Shown piece after piece: positions 7,959-17,037 of a stretch of 40,239 nucleotides of DNA. Location of the stretch: positions 1-40,239 of the forward strand of contig DAUW01000066.1 of the NCBI GenBank assembly GCA_002505355.1, written 5' to 3'. The translations under genes and the position numbers were made by a program. The notes under the pieces are model-generated. The model was not told the origin of the DNA. It saw nothing but the letters and a program-made list of their open reading frames with translations, and made no database searches. This DNA is from Euryarchaeota archaeon UBA229. GTDB taxonomy: Archaea; Thermoplasmatota; Poseidoniia; Poseidoniales; Poseidoniaceae. The first letter of the stretch is position 1; each line of letters begins with the position of its first letter.

Positions 7959-8408
7959 TCACCACTCTCTAAATCCCTTAGTCGATTGACGGTCTGCCAA
8001 GACATGTATTTTGATTGTATTGCCATCTATCAAAATTGCATCCTCAGCGGTCAACCCAGGACATTCACGTTTTGTCTGCTGCCAAGAGCGGTCGGTAGCG
8101 AGATTCTCTGACCACCAGGGGTATGCTGCACATTGCTGTGGTCTATTTTGATAAATATTGCAGGTTTTATTGTCGTTCAAATAAATGCATATCCCGTCTT
8201 TTTCCCTACTTTTCAAGATATACCGACCATCCAAGGTTTGTTGACAATCCCTCGCTAACCAGTCAACTACAGATAAACTCATACTCGCTGCTATACGCTC
8301 AGCATCGTGCCTCGATAAGTAAACTATTCCACCCGGTTCATCACAGCATTTTCCACAACCGGTTTGGCAGGAAAAATTAACCCCGCTCATCCACCAAGGC
8401 CGTCTCAC
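7959..8408 (-). CDS. YkgJ-family cysteine-cluster protein
   Basis: A 149-residue protein of the YkgJ (Fe-S or zinc oxidoreductase-like) family. The cysteine pattern is CQTGCGKCC near the N-terminus, then CIYL, TCNIYQNRPQQCAAYPWW and ECPGL, the family layout of two Cys groups that together bind a metal cluster. The biochemical role of the family is not established. Start is GTG 8408, whose GTGA overlaps the stop of the DnaA-like gene, so translation is probably coupled; ATG at 8390 is an alternative. It is the last gene of the operon beginning at 12363. Its presence suggests a metal or redox-linked step for that operon, which is inference. Confidence 0.8.
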   Translation of the reverse strand: MRRPWWMSGVNFSCQTGCGKCCDEPGGIVYLSRHDAERIAASMSLSVVDWLARDCQQTLDGRYILKSREKDGICIYLNDNKTCNIYQNRPQQCAAYPWWSENLATDRSWQQTKRECPGLTAEDAILIDGNTIKIHVLADRQSTKGFREW

Positions 8409-10399
8409 TCTTCCTCACCACTTTGCATCTTATCGACTGGAGTGATCGTCGATGTTCTTATGATGCCCTCGGGGTGTGGCTCAAGGACACCCATTATTGG
8501 TATCATGATAGTCTCATCCTCAGTTAGTTCTTCAACAGATACCGCTGATGCATCAATATTCCAATCACTATCGGGTGTGTAGCTATCGAGACTATCAATT
8601 GGCACTTGCTCTAATGATGTTGCGTTGCCCACAAACATCAACTCACTCTCCAATTCTCTTAACTCATCAGCGATGTCAATTAGGCCCTCAATTGATGCTG
8701 CTGAAGTTCGTTCGGCTAAGTTGAGTAACTTTGATTCCAAGTTGGTCAAAACGTCGGCATCTGCAAAAATTTGTGAGTTTGACTGGTCAATTCTTGCATC
8801 AATTCCAACATCTAAATCGGTTAATATATCTGCGGCAATCGAATGGTCACGCTCAACAATTCGGTTCATTTTAGCGATCAAATGCCTATCACTGTCTGCG
8901 ACATCAATAACCGACGGTGCTTCCGGAGTTAATGTTGCTAAGGTCGAGTCAACATAGTCGTTAACTAAATCTCGATCTCTTAAACCGTCTAACAATTGTG
9001 CTAACTCTGGAGGTTGGTAATCATCAGATAATTCTGGTAATTCTGTATTGAACTCAATGCCGCCCAATTCTTGGTCACTGTATACCACATCAGTGACCGA
9101 ATTAATTAACCGCTCAGCAACCGACTCAACGCTCTCAGTTTCGTAATTACTATCAATCAAGTCACGCTCTGGAATGATATCGTTCAACAAATTTTGAACA
9201 TCAACAGTATCACTTAGTTCTACACCGTTCCGCAATGCAGATTCAATTTTATCAATCGCATTTCTCGTGCTGCGCCAACCTCGGTGATTGAACGTTGCAA
9301 TCAATGCTAGTTGCTCATCTGTGAGGACCATACTCTTACGTACAGCCAAACTTCTAGCGTAAAGCATCAAACTGCCAACTCCAACAGGATTCAAAATAGT
9401 CTTAACACCTGACCGAAGCACATCCCACAGCCTAGATGCCGGCCAGTTATCCGGCAAACTCTTACTACTAACAATTACATGGGCATTCATGTTTAATGCG
9501 ACATCGATGACCGTCCCCCATTTATTGGCAACCTCATCGTCAAGCAGAATGCTGTCAATATCATCAATGATTAACATTGACGCTGGAGAAAAAACCTCGG
9601 TCCAGTCACATTGTTGAGACAAAATTTCGGTTAATTCGCCACCGTGAACATAGTAGATCAAATGGTCATTTCTAATCAACATAGCTTGACCAATTGCGTT
9701 TAGTAAGTGTGACTTGCCAGATTCTGCATCACCAATAATAACAAACGGATTAGTTCCTTGTCGGGGATAATCAATCACTTGCTCAGCAAGTTGAGTTGCA
9801 CGTTTATTTTCCGTGACTGTAAACCAACTTTTGAAGTTATTATGATCGTTAAATTGCAACTGCTTTGGCCAGTCTACTGGCGTTGGTATGTGGATAGTAT
9901 GGTGATTCATCTCCACCTGTGAATGTCTTTGATGAACTCTTGCAGCAATATTTCTTTCCCCGGTCACCAAACTACTCCATATGGGGGTCCCGTCACTCTC
10001 AAAACCGAAGAAGGTATCATCGCCGTCTGATTTATCAGCGGAAATCTTAGCCAATGTTCTTTCTCGAAGATTATTTATCCGTTCTGCGACGGAGTTTACC
10101 GTCTCATTTGACTTGTTTTGCATACTTAACTTTGGCTGATAATCAGCTGAATCCCGACCAAGAATACCGTCAGCAATCAAGTCATAAGTTGGACGATTTC
10201 TGACGCCTACTCGTGAGAGTAAGGGTTTCCTTTGGCTGTTTTCCTTTACCTTACCAGTCAACCTAGCCAACTTAGAGTTTGCCCGCATGGTTGAGTTATC
10301 CTTTACTGCAGCATTGTTGGAACTTGATTCAGCGACTGCACTAAGATGAGCCTTTGCGCTTAGAATTGCCGTACTTAGGCGGGTTTCTCGGGAGTGCAT
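8405..10399 (-). CDS. DnaA/Hda-like AAA+ ATPase with long acidic C-terminus
   Basis: A 664-residue protein with an AAA+ core (about residues 181-390) resembling bacterial DnaA. FTVTENKRATQLAEQV precedes Walker A GDAESGKSHLLNAIG (223-237). Walker B is MLIIDDIDSI (275-284), sensor-1-like VSSKSLP is near 310-316, the arginine-finger region is RLWDVLRSGV (323-332), and sensor 2 is WRSTRNAIDKIESAL (375-389). The N-terminal 180 residues are mostly basic and low in hydrophobics. The C-terminal 270 residues are strongly acidic and helical. I see no DnaA domain IV signature, so it is unlikely to be a canonical origin binder. It starts at ATG 10399, overlapping the upstream DUF835 gene by one base (TAATG). 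Function is unknown. Confidence 0.72.
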   Translation of the reverse strand: MHSRETRLSTAILSAKAHLSAVAESSSNNAAVKDNSTMRANSKLARLTGKVKENSQRKPLLSRVGVRNRPTYDLIADGILGRDSADYQPKLSMQNKSNETVNSVAERINNLRERTLAKISADKSDGDDTFFGFESDGTPIWSSLVTGERNIAARVHQRHSQVEMNHHTIHIPTPVDWPKQLQFNDHNNFKSWFTVTENKRATQLAEQVIDYPRQGTNPFVIIGDAESGKSHLLNAIGQAMLIRNDHLIYYVHGGELTEILSQQCDWTEVFSPASMLIIDDIDSILLDDEVANKWGTVIDVALNMNAHVIVSSKSLPDNWPASRLWDVLRSGVKTILNPVGVGSLMLYARSLAVRKSMVLTDEQLALIATFNHRGWRSTRNAIDKIESALRNGVELSDTVDVQNLLNDIIPERDLIDSNYETESVESVAERLINSVTDVVYSDQELGGIEFNTELPELSDDYQPPELAQLLDGLRDRDLVNDYVDSTLATLTPEAPSVIDVADSDRHLIAKMNRIVERDHSIAADILTDLDVGIDARIDQSNSQIFADADVLTNLESKLLNLAERTSAASIEGLIDIADELRELESELMFVGNATSLEQVPIDSLDSYTPDSDWNIDASAVSVEELTEDETIMIPIMGVLEPHPEGIIRTSTITPVDKMQSGEEE

Positions 10400-12363
10400 T
10401 ATTCATCCTCCGTAAAATAAGGCTCGATTGAATCACTATCACTAACTGAATCACTATTTTCGTACTGTCTTGACCATTGGCGATAGTTTTGCTCAAAATT
10501 GATTACCGTCTGAGCTCGCGCTGCCATTTCACGCGCCTTTCGTTTAGAACCGTCGCTGCTGTATATTTCACTTGCAGAGTAAACACGTGCATCTTCTCCG
10601 ATGTTGCTCACCGGATTAATCAGTTTCTTTGTTTGATTCTGCGGCAATCGCTCAATCGATTGGATGGATTTACTTTCTGATGAGTGGTACACCAACCGGG
10701 ATTTCGCTTGCGATTGGTTATCAAGCATATTTTGTAACGCATTGTCTATTCGTGCTGCTCGCTTGCCGAGTTCGGTATCGAAGACCTGTTTGTTTGACTT
10801 AAGTTCATCAACTTCAAGCAAATCTGGAATTTGAACTGTCTTATCTATTGCTGATACGTTGGTTTTTGACGCGCTAAAAGAATTACCTCGACGGTTTGTT
10901 GGCCGTTTTGTTCGCTTAATCCGGGTTGCTGGTCTTGGCTCAGCTTTTTTGTTTATTGGGTAATTAAACGGCACCTTTGCCTTAACAGCAACCGGGTTTT
11001 CCTCTGTTGGGATGTCTGTACCAATTGATTTTTGCTCCGTTGTGACTTTTGTCGTTGCAGCAAAAGCCTTGTCAACTATATTGCTAACAATACCAGTCTC
11101 ATTTCCTAACTGATTGCTTGCAGGGGAAATAGCCTCATTGACTCCACCGGTTTCCTGCCAGTTTTCAACCAGTTTATTGAGTTGTTCTTTTGCATCTACA
11201 ACATCCTCATCGGCTAAATTGATAGTACCTCCAGAAATTGCTTCGCCATTTTCATACCCGTCGTTGATTCTATGTTTGGTGAAGGTAATTTGTTGATTAA
11301 TCCAAGATAGCTCTTCCTCGGTTAATTCCATACAGATTGGGTGCTCAATCAACGATTCCGGATCCAGTACTAGATTTTCCAAGTAGGGGGTTGTAATATT
11401 ATCCAGCTCCCGCAATAATGTGTGCCTCTGTTTAACATTCATCACCCCGAGGTTACAGTGTGTCAGCAGTAAATGATCGGAGGACCGAATGCTATCGTTT
11501 ATCTCTCTAAACATACCCATAAAGGATGGAAAGTCATTGATCGATAGCAAATACTCTAGATCAGCAATAACAACTATCGCTTGTTTATTTGCCCACAAGA
11601 AATTGTTAATGCGCTCACAAATATGCTCATGTTGGGGGTTGACTGAGTTGTGGCCTTCAACCACAGAAATACGTACGCAAGATGATTTGGGTATGCTGTG
11701 GAGATTAGTCAAGGTTCGTGACTCGTGACGCGATAATACAAGCACTGGCCTGCCATGGGCAGCCAAGATACCTGCTACATCAAGAATCAAGGTCGAATTC
11801 TCACCGTCATGGATAAGTGTATCACCATAATTCAGATGTTTCTCACCAAGATCAAATTTTTGCAGTTTCGCTTTGGTAAGTTGCCTAATGTACTCTGGTG
11901 CTTCTATCGTAACTTCGGTTTCAGGCAGGCGCGATGCGCGCTGTAATTTACGCGGATTTAGGCGGACATAATTCCACCATGCCGCTTCATTTTGGTCATT
12001 TTGAGGCTCTGGTGAATTGAGGGAGAAGTCAGGATACAGCGTTATAATACGGGCAATATCATCGTCTGCTAATTCAACCAACGAGATTAGTGCGTCCAAG
12101 CCAGTAGCATCACGCTCAATTTCCAACAAGCCATCTACTCCACCCAAAACAACATCAGATTCATGGATAGCTAATCTCGGTTGACCATCGAGAATAACCA
12201 CTTGGCTAACTCTAGGTAACTGGTTTTTTGGTCGACGCTCTATTCGTAAATATCCGGATATGTCCAGGCGCACCATATCAGATGACAATTTAGCTAAAGC
12301 ATCGTGTCCACCGCGTCGCACCTCAATTACAACGCCCTGTGGCAATTCAACCAAATTTAACAC
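10399..12363 (-). CDS. DUF835-domain protein, function unknown
   Basis: A 654-residue cytosolic protein. Residues 1-100 (LPQGVVIEV, SGYLRIERRP, a VVILDGQPRLAIHE strand-turn, GLLEIERDATGLDA) resemble the archaeal DUF2226-type small domain. Residues about 190-325 match DUF835: STLILDVAGIL, RPVLVLSR, then VVIADLEYLLSINDF and LLLTHCNLGVM near the end, a Rossmann-like fold found almost only in archaea. The remaining 300 residues are basic, rich in Ser/Asn/Gln and probably disordered, with a KRTKRPTNRRGNS patch that could bind nucleic acid. Start is GTG 12363; TTGAATAAC on the minus strand about 30 nt upstream is a possible TATA element. It heads the operon with the DnaA-like ATPase. Confidence 0.7.
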   Translation of the reverse strand: MLNLVELPQGVVIEVRRGGHDALAKLSSDMVRLDISGYLRIERRPKNQLPRVSQVVILDGQPRLAIHESDVVLGGVDGLLEIERDATGLDALISLVELADDDIARIITLYPDFSLNSPEPQNDQNEAAWWNYVRLNPRKLQRASRLPETEVTIEAPEYIRQLTKAKLQKFDLGEKHLNYGDTLIHDGENSTLILDVAGILAAHGRPVLVLSRHESRTLTNLHSIPKSSCVRISVVEGHNSVNPQHEHICERINNFLWANKQAIVVIADLEYLLSINDFPSFMGMFREINDSIRSSDHLLLTHCNLGVMNVKQRHTLLRELDNITTPYLENLVLDPESLIEHPICMELTEEELSWINQQITFTKHRINDGYENGEAISGGTINLADEDVVDAKEQLNKLVENWQETGGVNEAISPASNQLGNETGIVSNIVDKAFAATTKVTTEQKSIGTDIPTEENPVAVKAKVPFNYPINKKAEPRPATRIKRTKRPTNRRGNSFSASKTNVSAIDKTVQIPDLLEVDELKSNKQVFDTELGKRAARIDNALQNMLDNQSQAKSRLVYHSSESKSIQSIERLPQNQTKKLINPVSNIGEDARVYSASEIYSSDGSKRKAREMAARAQTVINFEQNYRQWSRQYENSDSVSDSDSIEPYFTEDE

Positions 12364-12499
12364 CCCTCGTAAGTCAGCCTTGTCTATGTGTTATTCAAGG
12401 ATGCGGAAGAAAGTGAAGAAAAATTGCGATTTGGCATAGCAAAGAGAAATGCCGTTTTTGATTACAAAGACTTAATTCAATATATGCAGTGGTGATATT

Positions 12500-13129
12500 A
12501 TGGAACCGCCGAAAGGTTTGGTTAAGTTCGACCAACTTGAATTGTGCCAACCATACAGGAGACAATTGCAAATTGTTACCTCAATATCGGTGATTATCAC
12601 TATTCTAGGCTTGGTTCCTTGCTTACTTTATGGCATCAGTCCTGCGCTAGTGCTGATGGCTGTTGTATTCAGTGGCTCGATTTTATGGTTCTTTGGCCCG
12701 GACCTTATTAGTGTAATCAACACCCCGCTGGCAGTAAACTTGAATCATCCGTTTTTTACCGAGACGCCTGCTGGTAAGGCATCTGTTTTTGTGCAGTTTT
12801 CTAACGATGAATGGCAAGAGTTAGGTCCTCACAGAGTTCGCTTGATTGACGATGAGATGGTTGGTGGATTCAGTTTAGTTGAGGACGATGACGAATACAA
12901 ATTTATTGGGCACTATAGTAAAGCTAAAAATAAAAACCGGGTTATGAAACAGGTAATAATCATCAATCAGGCTTTGAGTTTGCGCGATGGAGTTAATGGT
13001 CATCCGGACCCTATCGAAAACGCAAGGGCGCGCGAGAGTTTAGATTATGGCCTACTAGACCGGGCGTGGCTGGAGGAGGAAGAAATAGCTGTAGAGGGAC
13101 CGCTGGCCAAACTCATCAACAAAGAGTGA
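12500..13129 (+). CDS. Two-helix membrane protein, function unknown
   Basis: A 209-residue protein I do not recognise. After about 27 polar residues there are two closely spaced membrane helices (about 28-48 and 51-70), separated by a very short turn, so both ends should face the cytoplasm. The remaining 135 residues are acidic, with a probable beta-rich portion (FVQFSNDEWQELGPHRVRL, GGFSLVEDDDEYKFIGHYS), and a C-terminal helical stretch ending in EEEEIAVEGPLAKLINKE. ATG 12500 is 18 nt downstream of the AT-rich element CAATATATG. It diverges from the DUF835/DnaA-like operon across a 136-nt gap and is followed by a second membrane protein, so all could belong to one functional group. Confidence 0.65.
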   Translation: MEPPKGLVKFDQLELCQPYRRQLQIVTSISVIITILGLVPCLLYGISPALVLMAVVFSGSILWFFGPDLISVINTPLAVNLNHPFFTETPAGKASVFVQFSNDEWQELGPHRVRLIDDEMVGGFSLVEDDDEYKFIGHYSKAKNKNRVMKQVIIINQALSLRDGVNGHPDPIENARARESLDYGLLDRAWLEEEEIAVEGPLAKLINKE

Positions 13130-13186
13130 TTGGAAGGAAAATTTCTACCCTGCTAATTCAATAACCCTGCCTCAGCGCAACAAATT

Positions 13187-13801
13187 GTGTCAAACGCCAA
13201 AAAATGGACGGCGGTGATTGGTTCACTACCCGATGCCCATCAAGAGACTTTGCTTGGCGCATCACTGTCCAAACAGTTTGCTAAACTTCCCCTGTGGTTA
13301 TCACACCCTTCCAATATAGGTGGATTTTATGGATTCTTAATCGCTGTAGCACTGGTTTTACCATATCGCTTTGGTTTAGATGACCATGCAGGCTGGTTGA
13401 ACGATTGGATTCTTCATTGCGCATTGTTGATTGCATCATGCTTCTTACTGGGCCTCTGCTCAACTATCATAACGGCTATTTCGGGCAGATTGCCTGTTGC
13501 TCCTGCAAGGATTATACTATACCCAATGCCGTTTGTTGGATTGGCATTATTATCCATTGACAGGACAGATATTCTATCGATTTACCCATTCGTTTCTTGG
13601 ACATTAATTCTACTCCCTGGGCCACTATACGTACACCTTTCTTGGGCACCAAGGTGGCGTTTATTATGTATGATTGATGATGGTAAAAATCCATTCGAAG
13701 GTTTGGAAAACGTCGATGAAGAATTGGACAATCATCATGGCACACTGATGGATAGTGAAATCGAATCGGTAGTCGACGATTTTGAGACCGCTGAGGAATG
13801 A
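13187..13801 (+). CDS. Polytopic membrane protein, function unknown
   Basis: A 204-residue protein with about four membrane helices. About 30 amphipathic N-terminal residues precede helices at roughly 43-63, 75-100, 107-120 and 130-150. The C-terminus is acidic and polar (DDGKNPFEGLENVDEELDNHHG) and probably cytoplasmic. It uses a GTG start at 13187, 57 nt after the previous gene. Its stop at 13801 directly abuts the stop of the convergent CoA ligase gene at 13802. No family is recognised. Together with the preceding two-helix protein it forms a small membrane pair next to the DnaA-like operon. Confidence 0.65.
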   Translation: MSNAKKWTAVIGSLPDAHQETLLGASLSKQFAKLPLWLSHPSNIGGFYGFLIAVALVLPYRFGLDDHAGWLNDWILHCALLIASCFLLGLCSTIITAISGRLPVAPARIILYPMPFVGLALLSIDRTDILSIYPFVSWTLILLPGPLYVHLSWAPRWRLLCMIDDGKNPFEGLENVDEELDNHHGTLMDSEIESVVDDFETAEE

Positions 13802-14983
13802 TCAGATTAAGCCAAGTTTTGGGCCAACTCGCTCAAATATTCGCAAAACTTCATCCAAATCATCCCGTGTTAGTCCTGCGGACATTTGGGTTCTAATTCT
13901 GGCCTTGTCCCGAGCAACCATTGGAAATACAATTGCGCCTGCCATTACGCCTTCATTAGCAAGCTCGTTAGTGAAGTCTTTGGCGACGCTGGATTCTCCA
14001 CACATTACCGGAATAATAGGAGTTGTGGAAGCGCCAGTATCAAAGCCCATAGATTGTAACTGATTTCTGAAGTAATTAGTGTTCTGCCACAGTCTCTGAT
14101 GGTGTTCTGGCTCGTCCATCAAAACTTCGACTGCGGCCTTTTGCGCTGCTGCGACACCGGGCGGTTGTGAGCCCGAAAGCAACCATGATCTAGAGTGATT
14201 GAGCGCATGATTTCTGGTCATTTCAGTACCAGCAAGAATGCCCCCTTGAACGCCTAATGCCTTTGAGAAGGAACCGGTCTCAAAATCAATGCTTCCTTGC
14301 AGTCCAAAATGGTCAACTATCCCAGCACCTGTTTCGCCTAATACCCCTTCACCGTGGCAGTCGTCAACATAGACCATTGCCCCATATTCTTTGGCTAATT
14401 TGTCAATCTCATCTAATGGAGCAATGTCACCATCCATTGAAAATACACCGTCAGTGATTATCAGTTTTCTTTTAGCAGATTCATTTGCTCGCAGCACAGC
14501 CTCTAATTCGCCCATGTCATTGTGGGCGTATACCGCACGGTTTGCTTTTGTTAAACGGACCCCATCAATTATTGAACCGTGATTTAATTCGTCACTAATA
14601 ATGACATCTTCTTTGCCTGTTACTAGGGTTGGAATTAATCCTACATTCACGGTATATCCTGCAGAATAGATTAGTGCTGCCTCGACCTTTTTGAATTCAG
14701 CAACTTTTCTCTCCGCCGCCAGGTGGATGTCCATAGTTCCAGCAATCGCTCTGACACTACCGCTACCTGCACCGTACTTTTTGGTTGCATCGATCATGGC
14801 ATTCATGACTTTTGGATGAGTAGTTAGGTTGAGGTAGTTATTTGCTGACAGCATAATTGTTGGTTTACCATCCATATCGCATCTTGGTTGATTGGGACTC
14901 TCAAGGGTTGGCGGCTCCCAAAGTAAAGACTGCTCAGATAGCGCTTGGTAGCGCGCTTCCATCCAACTCATATCGCCCGGCAT
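13802..14983 (-). CDS. kbl: Glycine C-acetyltransferase (2-amino-3-ketobutyrate CoA ligase)
   Basis: A PLP-dependent alpha-oxoamine synthase of 393 residues. The most likely reaction is 2-amino-3-ketobutyrate + CoA to glycine + acetyl-CoA, the second step of threonine breakdown. Motifs include SANNYLNLTTHP, GAGSGSVRAIAGTMDIH, DELNHGSI, VDDCHGEGVLG (PLP-ring Asp and stacking His) and TGSFSKALGVQGG with the Schiff-base Lys241. Related enzymes (serine palmitoyltransferase, 8-amino-7-oxononanoate synthase, 5-aminolevulinate synthase) share this fold; RAIAGTMDIH favours the KBL branch. No threonine dehydrogenase gene is adjacent, so substrate assignment rests on motifs only. ATG 14983 faces ribK across a 97-nt divergent gap. 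Confidence 0.85.
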   Translation of the reverse strand: MPGDMSWMEARYQALSEQSLLWEPPTLESPNQPRCDMDGKPTIMLSANNYLNLTTHPKVMNAMIDATKKYGAGSGSVRAIAGTMDIHLAAERKVAEFKKVEAALIYSAGYTVNVGLIPTLVTGKEDVIISDELNHGSIIDGVRLTKANRAVYAHNDMGELEAVLRANESAKRKLIITDGVFSMDGDIAPLDEIDKLAKEYGAMVYVDDCHGEGVLGETGAGIVDHFGLQGSIDFETGSFSKALGVQGGILAGTEMTRNHALNHSRSWLLSGSQPPGVAAAQKAAVEVLMDEPEHHQRLWQNTNYFRNQLQSMGFDTGASTTPIIPVMCGESSVAKDFTNELANEGVMAGAIVFPMVARDKARIRTQMSAGLTRDDLDEVLRIFERVGPKLGLI

Positions 14984-15080
14984 AATTCCATCACAGCCTA
15001 TCCAGTTGCTGGTACTTCAAGGCCTTTTGTATGCACATTTGTAGGATGAAGGTCAAAAAGGAGTAGTATTTGCGGACAAC

Positions 15081-15548
15081 ATGCGCATCACCGGCACAGT
15101 AAGCAGTGGACTCGGCAGAGCCCATATATTCATGGCGCAAAAGCACTATCAAGATCAATTTCAATCGCTCATGGGAAGTTCCGTGTGGCCGGGCACCCTT
15201 AATTTGAATGTCTCTGGTGATGACCTAACCAATTACATCGCATTGCGAATGATCACAGGAATAGGCACACTGGATGCCACAAATGAGCTCATACAAGCAG
15301 CAAAATCACTGAATGTAACGGACCTCGAAGCGAACCGTATTCGAGGATTTCTAAGAGATGGAATATCATTTGGCGGCGCTACTGCTTTTAAAGCACGATT
15401 TCATTTCAACAGTAGCAGTGTAGACTGCGCAGTTTTGATCCCAGATCTAACCAGGCATTACGACGTAGCCGAAATAATCTCGGCAAAGTTCCTTCGAGAA
15501 CATTTTTCTTTGACTGACGGAGATAGCGTTGTGATAGAGTTATCGTGA
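15081..15548 (+). CDS. ribK: Archaeal CTP-dependent riboflavin kinase
   Basis: Phosphorylates riboflavin to FMN using CTP, the archaea-specific route to flavin cofactors. The 155-residue protein lacks the separate helix-turn-helix domain that some archaeal homologues carry and consists of the cradle-loop barrel alone. Visible family features are MRITGTVSSGLGRAHIFMAQ (the glycine-rich CTP-binding start), WPGTLNLNVSG (metal/substrate-binding Thr-Leu-Asn), RGFLRDGISFGGATAFKA, CAVLIPDLTRH and the C-terminal LREHFSLTDGDSVVIEL. Start ATG 15081 is well supported because the first motif begins at residue 1. This gene is one of the strongest indications that the window is archaeal. Its last 9 nt overlap the end of truA. 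Confidence 0.92.
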   Translation: MRITGTVSSGLGRAHIFMAQKHYQDQFQSLMGSSVWPGTLNLNVSGDDLTNYIALRMITGIGTLDATNELIQAAKSLNVTDLEANRIRGFLRDGISFGGATAFKARFHFNSSSVDCAVLIPDLTRHYDVAEIISAKFLREHFSLTDGDSVVIELS

Positions 15549-16454
15549 CTCATGAGGAATGTAGGGCAGTTTACCTATGCTGGACCATTCATGGAAAAGC
15601 AATGCTTCCATCTCTAATCGGCAACCAACTTCCCAACGACTCATCATTGTTCTTTCAAGAAATTCTTCTTTGGGTGGTTCGGTGAAAGAAATATCCACAC
15701 TCTCAACTTGCTGGTGATTAATATCCGGCCAAATGACATCCCATAATACTAGCCAGTCAGGTGGTGCTACGCCAAAATCGACCGGCGTTTCTGGATGATT
15801 TATCGCATCATAAACCTGCTGTTGGCTCAATTCTCCGTTGGATAAACGATATAGCGCATTGGCTGTCCTGCGCACCTGATTCCACAGAAAAGCCTCGCCG
15901 ATTATTTCGAAGCCAATAACGCGTCCATCGACAATCCATGGATTACAAGCAAAAATCTTACGAATTGGGTTTTTGCCCTCTTCTAGTTTAGCAAAATTGC
16001 TTGCATCATATGTGCCAATAAACAACTTAAGCCAATCTTGGAACACTTCACCCGGATATTGCCAACCTTGAATCCCCTCTAATCTGTAGCGATATACTCG
16101 ATGCGATGCCAACCTCGGGTTCCAGTTCTTGTCCACTTCTTGAACGCTCAAAAAGGCAATTTCATCCGGCAATCTATCGTCAACTGCTCTTATCATCTTA
16201 CGCTGGTTCAAGGAATCCCACAATGATTTTGCGATGGTTACCACGCCGCCATTTCTCCTCACATTCACCCCAGCATCAGTTCGACTTGACAAAACTAAGT
16301 TGTGACTAGAGGCTTCACTATCAAGCCAATTTAATTTAGTAAATGCCTTGATTAGTTCGCCCTGAACTGTTCTAACATCAGGTTGAATTTGGCTACCGTG
16401 GAAATGTCTGCCAATGTAACCGATGGTAAAGGCGAGGCGAACTCGCTCGGTCAT
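15540..16454 (-). CDS. truA: tRNA pseudouridine synthase TruA
   Basis: Converts uridine to pseudouridine at tRNA positions 38-40 of the anticodon arm. The 304-residue protein begins MTERVRLAFTIGYIGRHFHG followed by VRTVQGELIKAF, the family N-terminus. It has the catalytic aspartate in SSRTDAGVNVRRN (usually RTDAGVHA; here Asn replaces His, not catalytic) and FLWNQVRRTANALY in the second half. ATG 16454 is chosen because 31 residues read further upstream do not resemble the family and would overlap the preceding gene. It is 8 nt downstream of the TPR-like gene, so co-transcription is likely. Confidence 0.9.
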   Translation of the reverse strand: MTERVRLAFTIGYIGRHFHGSQIQPDVRTVQGELIKAFTKLNWLDSEASSHNLVLSSRTDAGVNVRRNGGVVTIAKSLWDSLNQRKMIRAVDDRLPDEIAFLSVQEVDKNWNPRLASHRVYRYRLEGIQGWQYPGEVFQDWLKLFIGTYDASNFAKLEEGKNPIRKIFACNPWIVDGRVIGFEIIGEAFLWNQVRRTANALYRLSNGELSQQQVYDAINHPETPVDFGVAPPDWLVLWDVIWPDINHQQVESVDISFTEPPKEEFLERTMMSRWEVGCRLEMEALLFHEWSSIGKLPYIPHESR

Positions 16455-16462
16455 CAAACCAC

Positions 16463-16978
16463 TTATTCCTCTAGCAGGAGGGATGATGCTTCTTCGGGAG
16501 AATATCCTAATCCACCAACAGACCACTTTATGGCTGATTTCAACCACGGCATGACCTGCGGGTTAGACTTTGTCGGATCAACTACTTCGATAGCGTCTAC
16601 CAAGTTGCGGGCTGCCATGTATAGTCTGTCATCAATGGGGATATCTGCCAATTCGAGTCTCCTTGCATACCGTTCATATTCTTTAATTGCTTGGGGAATC
16701 CTTCGACACTCAAGGGCAAAATCCGCAAAATCGACAATGTACTCATCGTTTTCTTCATCGAGATTCATCGCTTTCTTGTACGCCATCATTATTTTGCCGC
16801 CAGGGACAACATCTTCCTGAGCTTCAACATTAAGCATATTGGCAAATTCAGCGTAAGTGTGATGCACTGCTGCAATATCTTTGTTTGATTTACACATCTC
16901 ATCAAGCATTTGAACGGCTCCTTCTAGGTCGCCCTCAGCGAACTTTTCAATGGCAGGCTGTAAAACTTCATCACTCAC
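16463..16978 (-). CDS. Small acidic TPR-like helical protein
   Basis: A 171-residue soluble acidic protein whose helices suggest tetratricopeptide-like repeats: an amphipathic pair at residues 1-35 (AIEKFAEGDLEGAVQMLDEM), another at 36-60 (IAAVHHTYAEFANML), and later EYIVDFADFALECRRIPQAIKEYERYARR. No enzymatic motif is seen, so a protein-protein interaction role is the reasonable guess. The start is GTG 16978, supported by AGGAG about 10 nt upstream. It lies between the PH-domain membrane protein and truA, with gaps of 59 and 8 nt, so it probably shares a transcript with truA. Confidence 0.65.
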   Translation of the reverse strand: MSDEVLQPAIEKFAEGDLEGAVQMLDEMCKSNKDIAAVHHTYAEFANMLNVEAQEDVVPGGKIMMAYKKAMNLDEENDEYIVDFADFALECRRIPQAIKEYERYARRLELADIPIDDRLYMAARNLVDAIEVVDPTKSNPQVMPWLKSAIKWSVGGLGYSPEEASSLLLEE

Positions 16979-17037
16979 GTTAATAACTCCTGTAATTGCT
17001 GCGGAGAGGTTGCAGTTATTGAATGACTCGCTTGGGG

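Noticed and set aside
8405..10399. Calling the AAA+ protein DnaA, the replication initiator
   Set aside because: The C-terminal DNA-binding domain signature is not seen and the protein has long acidic and basic extensions, so only the ATPase core is DnaA-like.
16455..16547. Longer TruA start
   Set aside because: The additional 31 residues overlap the TPR-like gene and do not resemble TruA, which begins at ATG 16454.
16982..17020. AATAACT ... AGTTATT inverted repeat
   Set aside because: Arms of 7 bp separated by 25 nt in a short intercistronic gap; too loose to call a terminator or operator.
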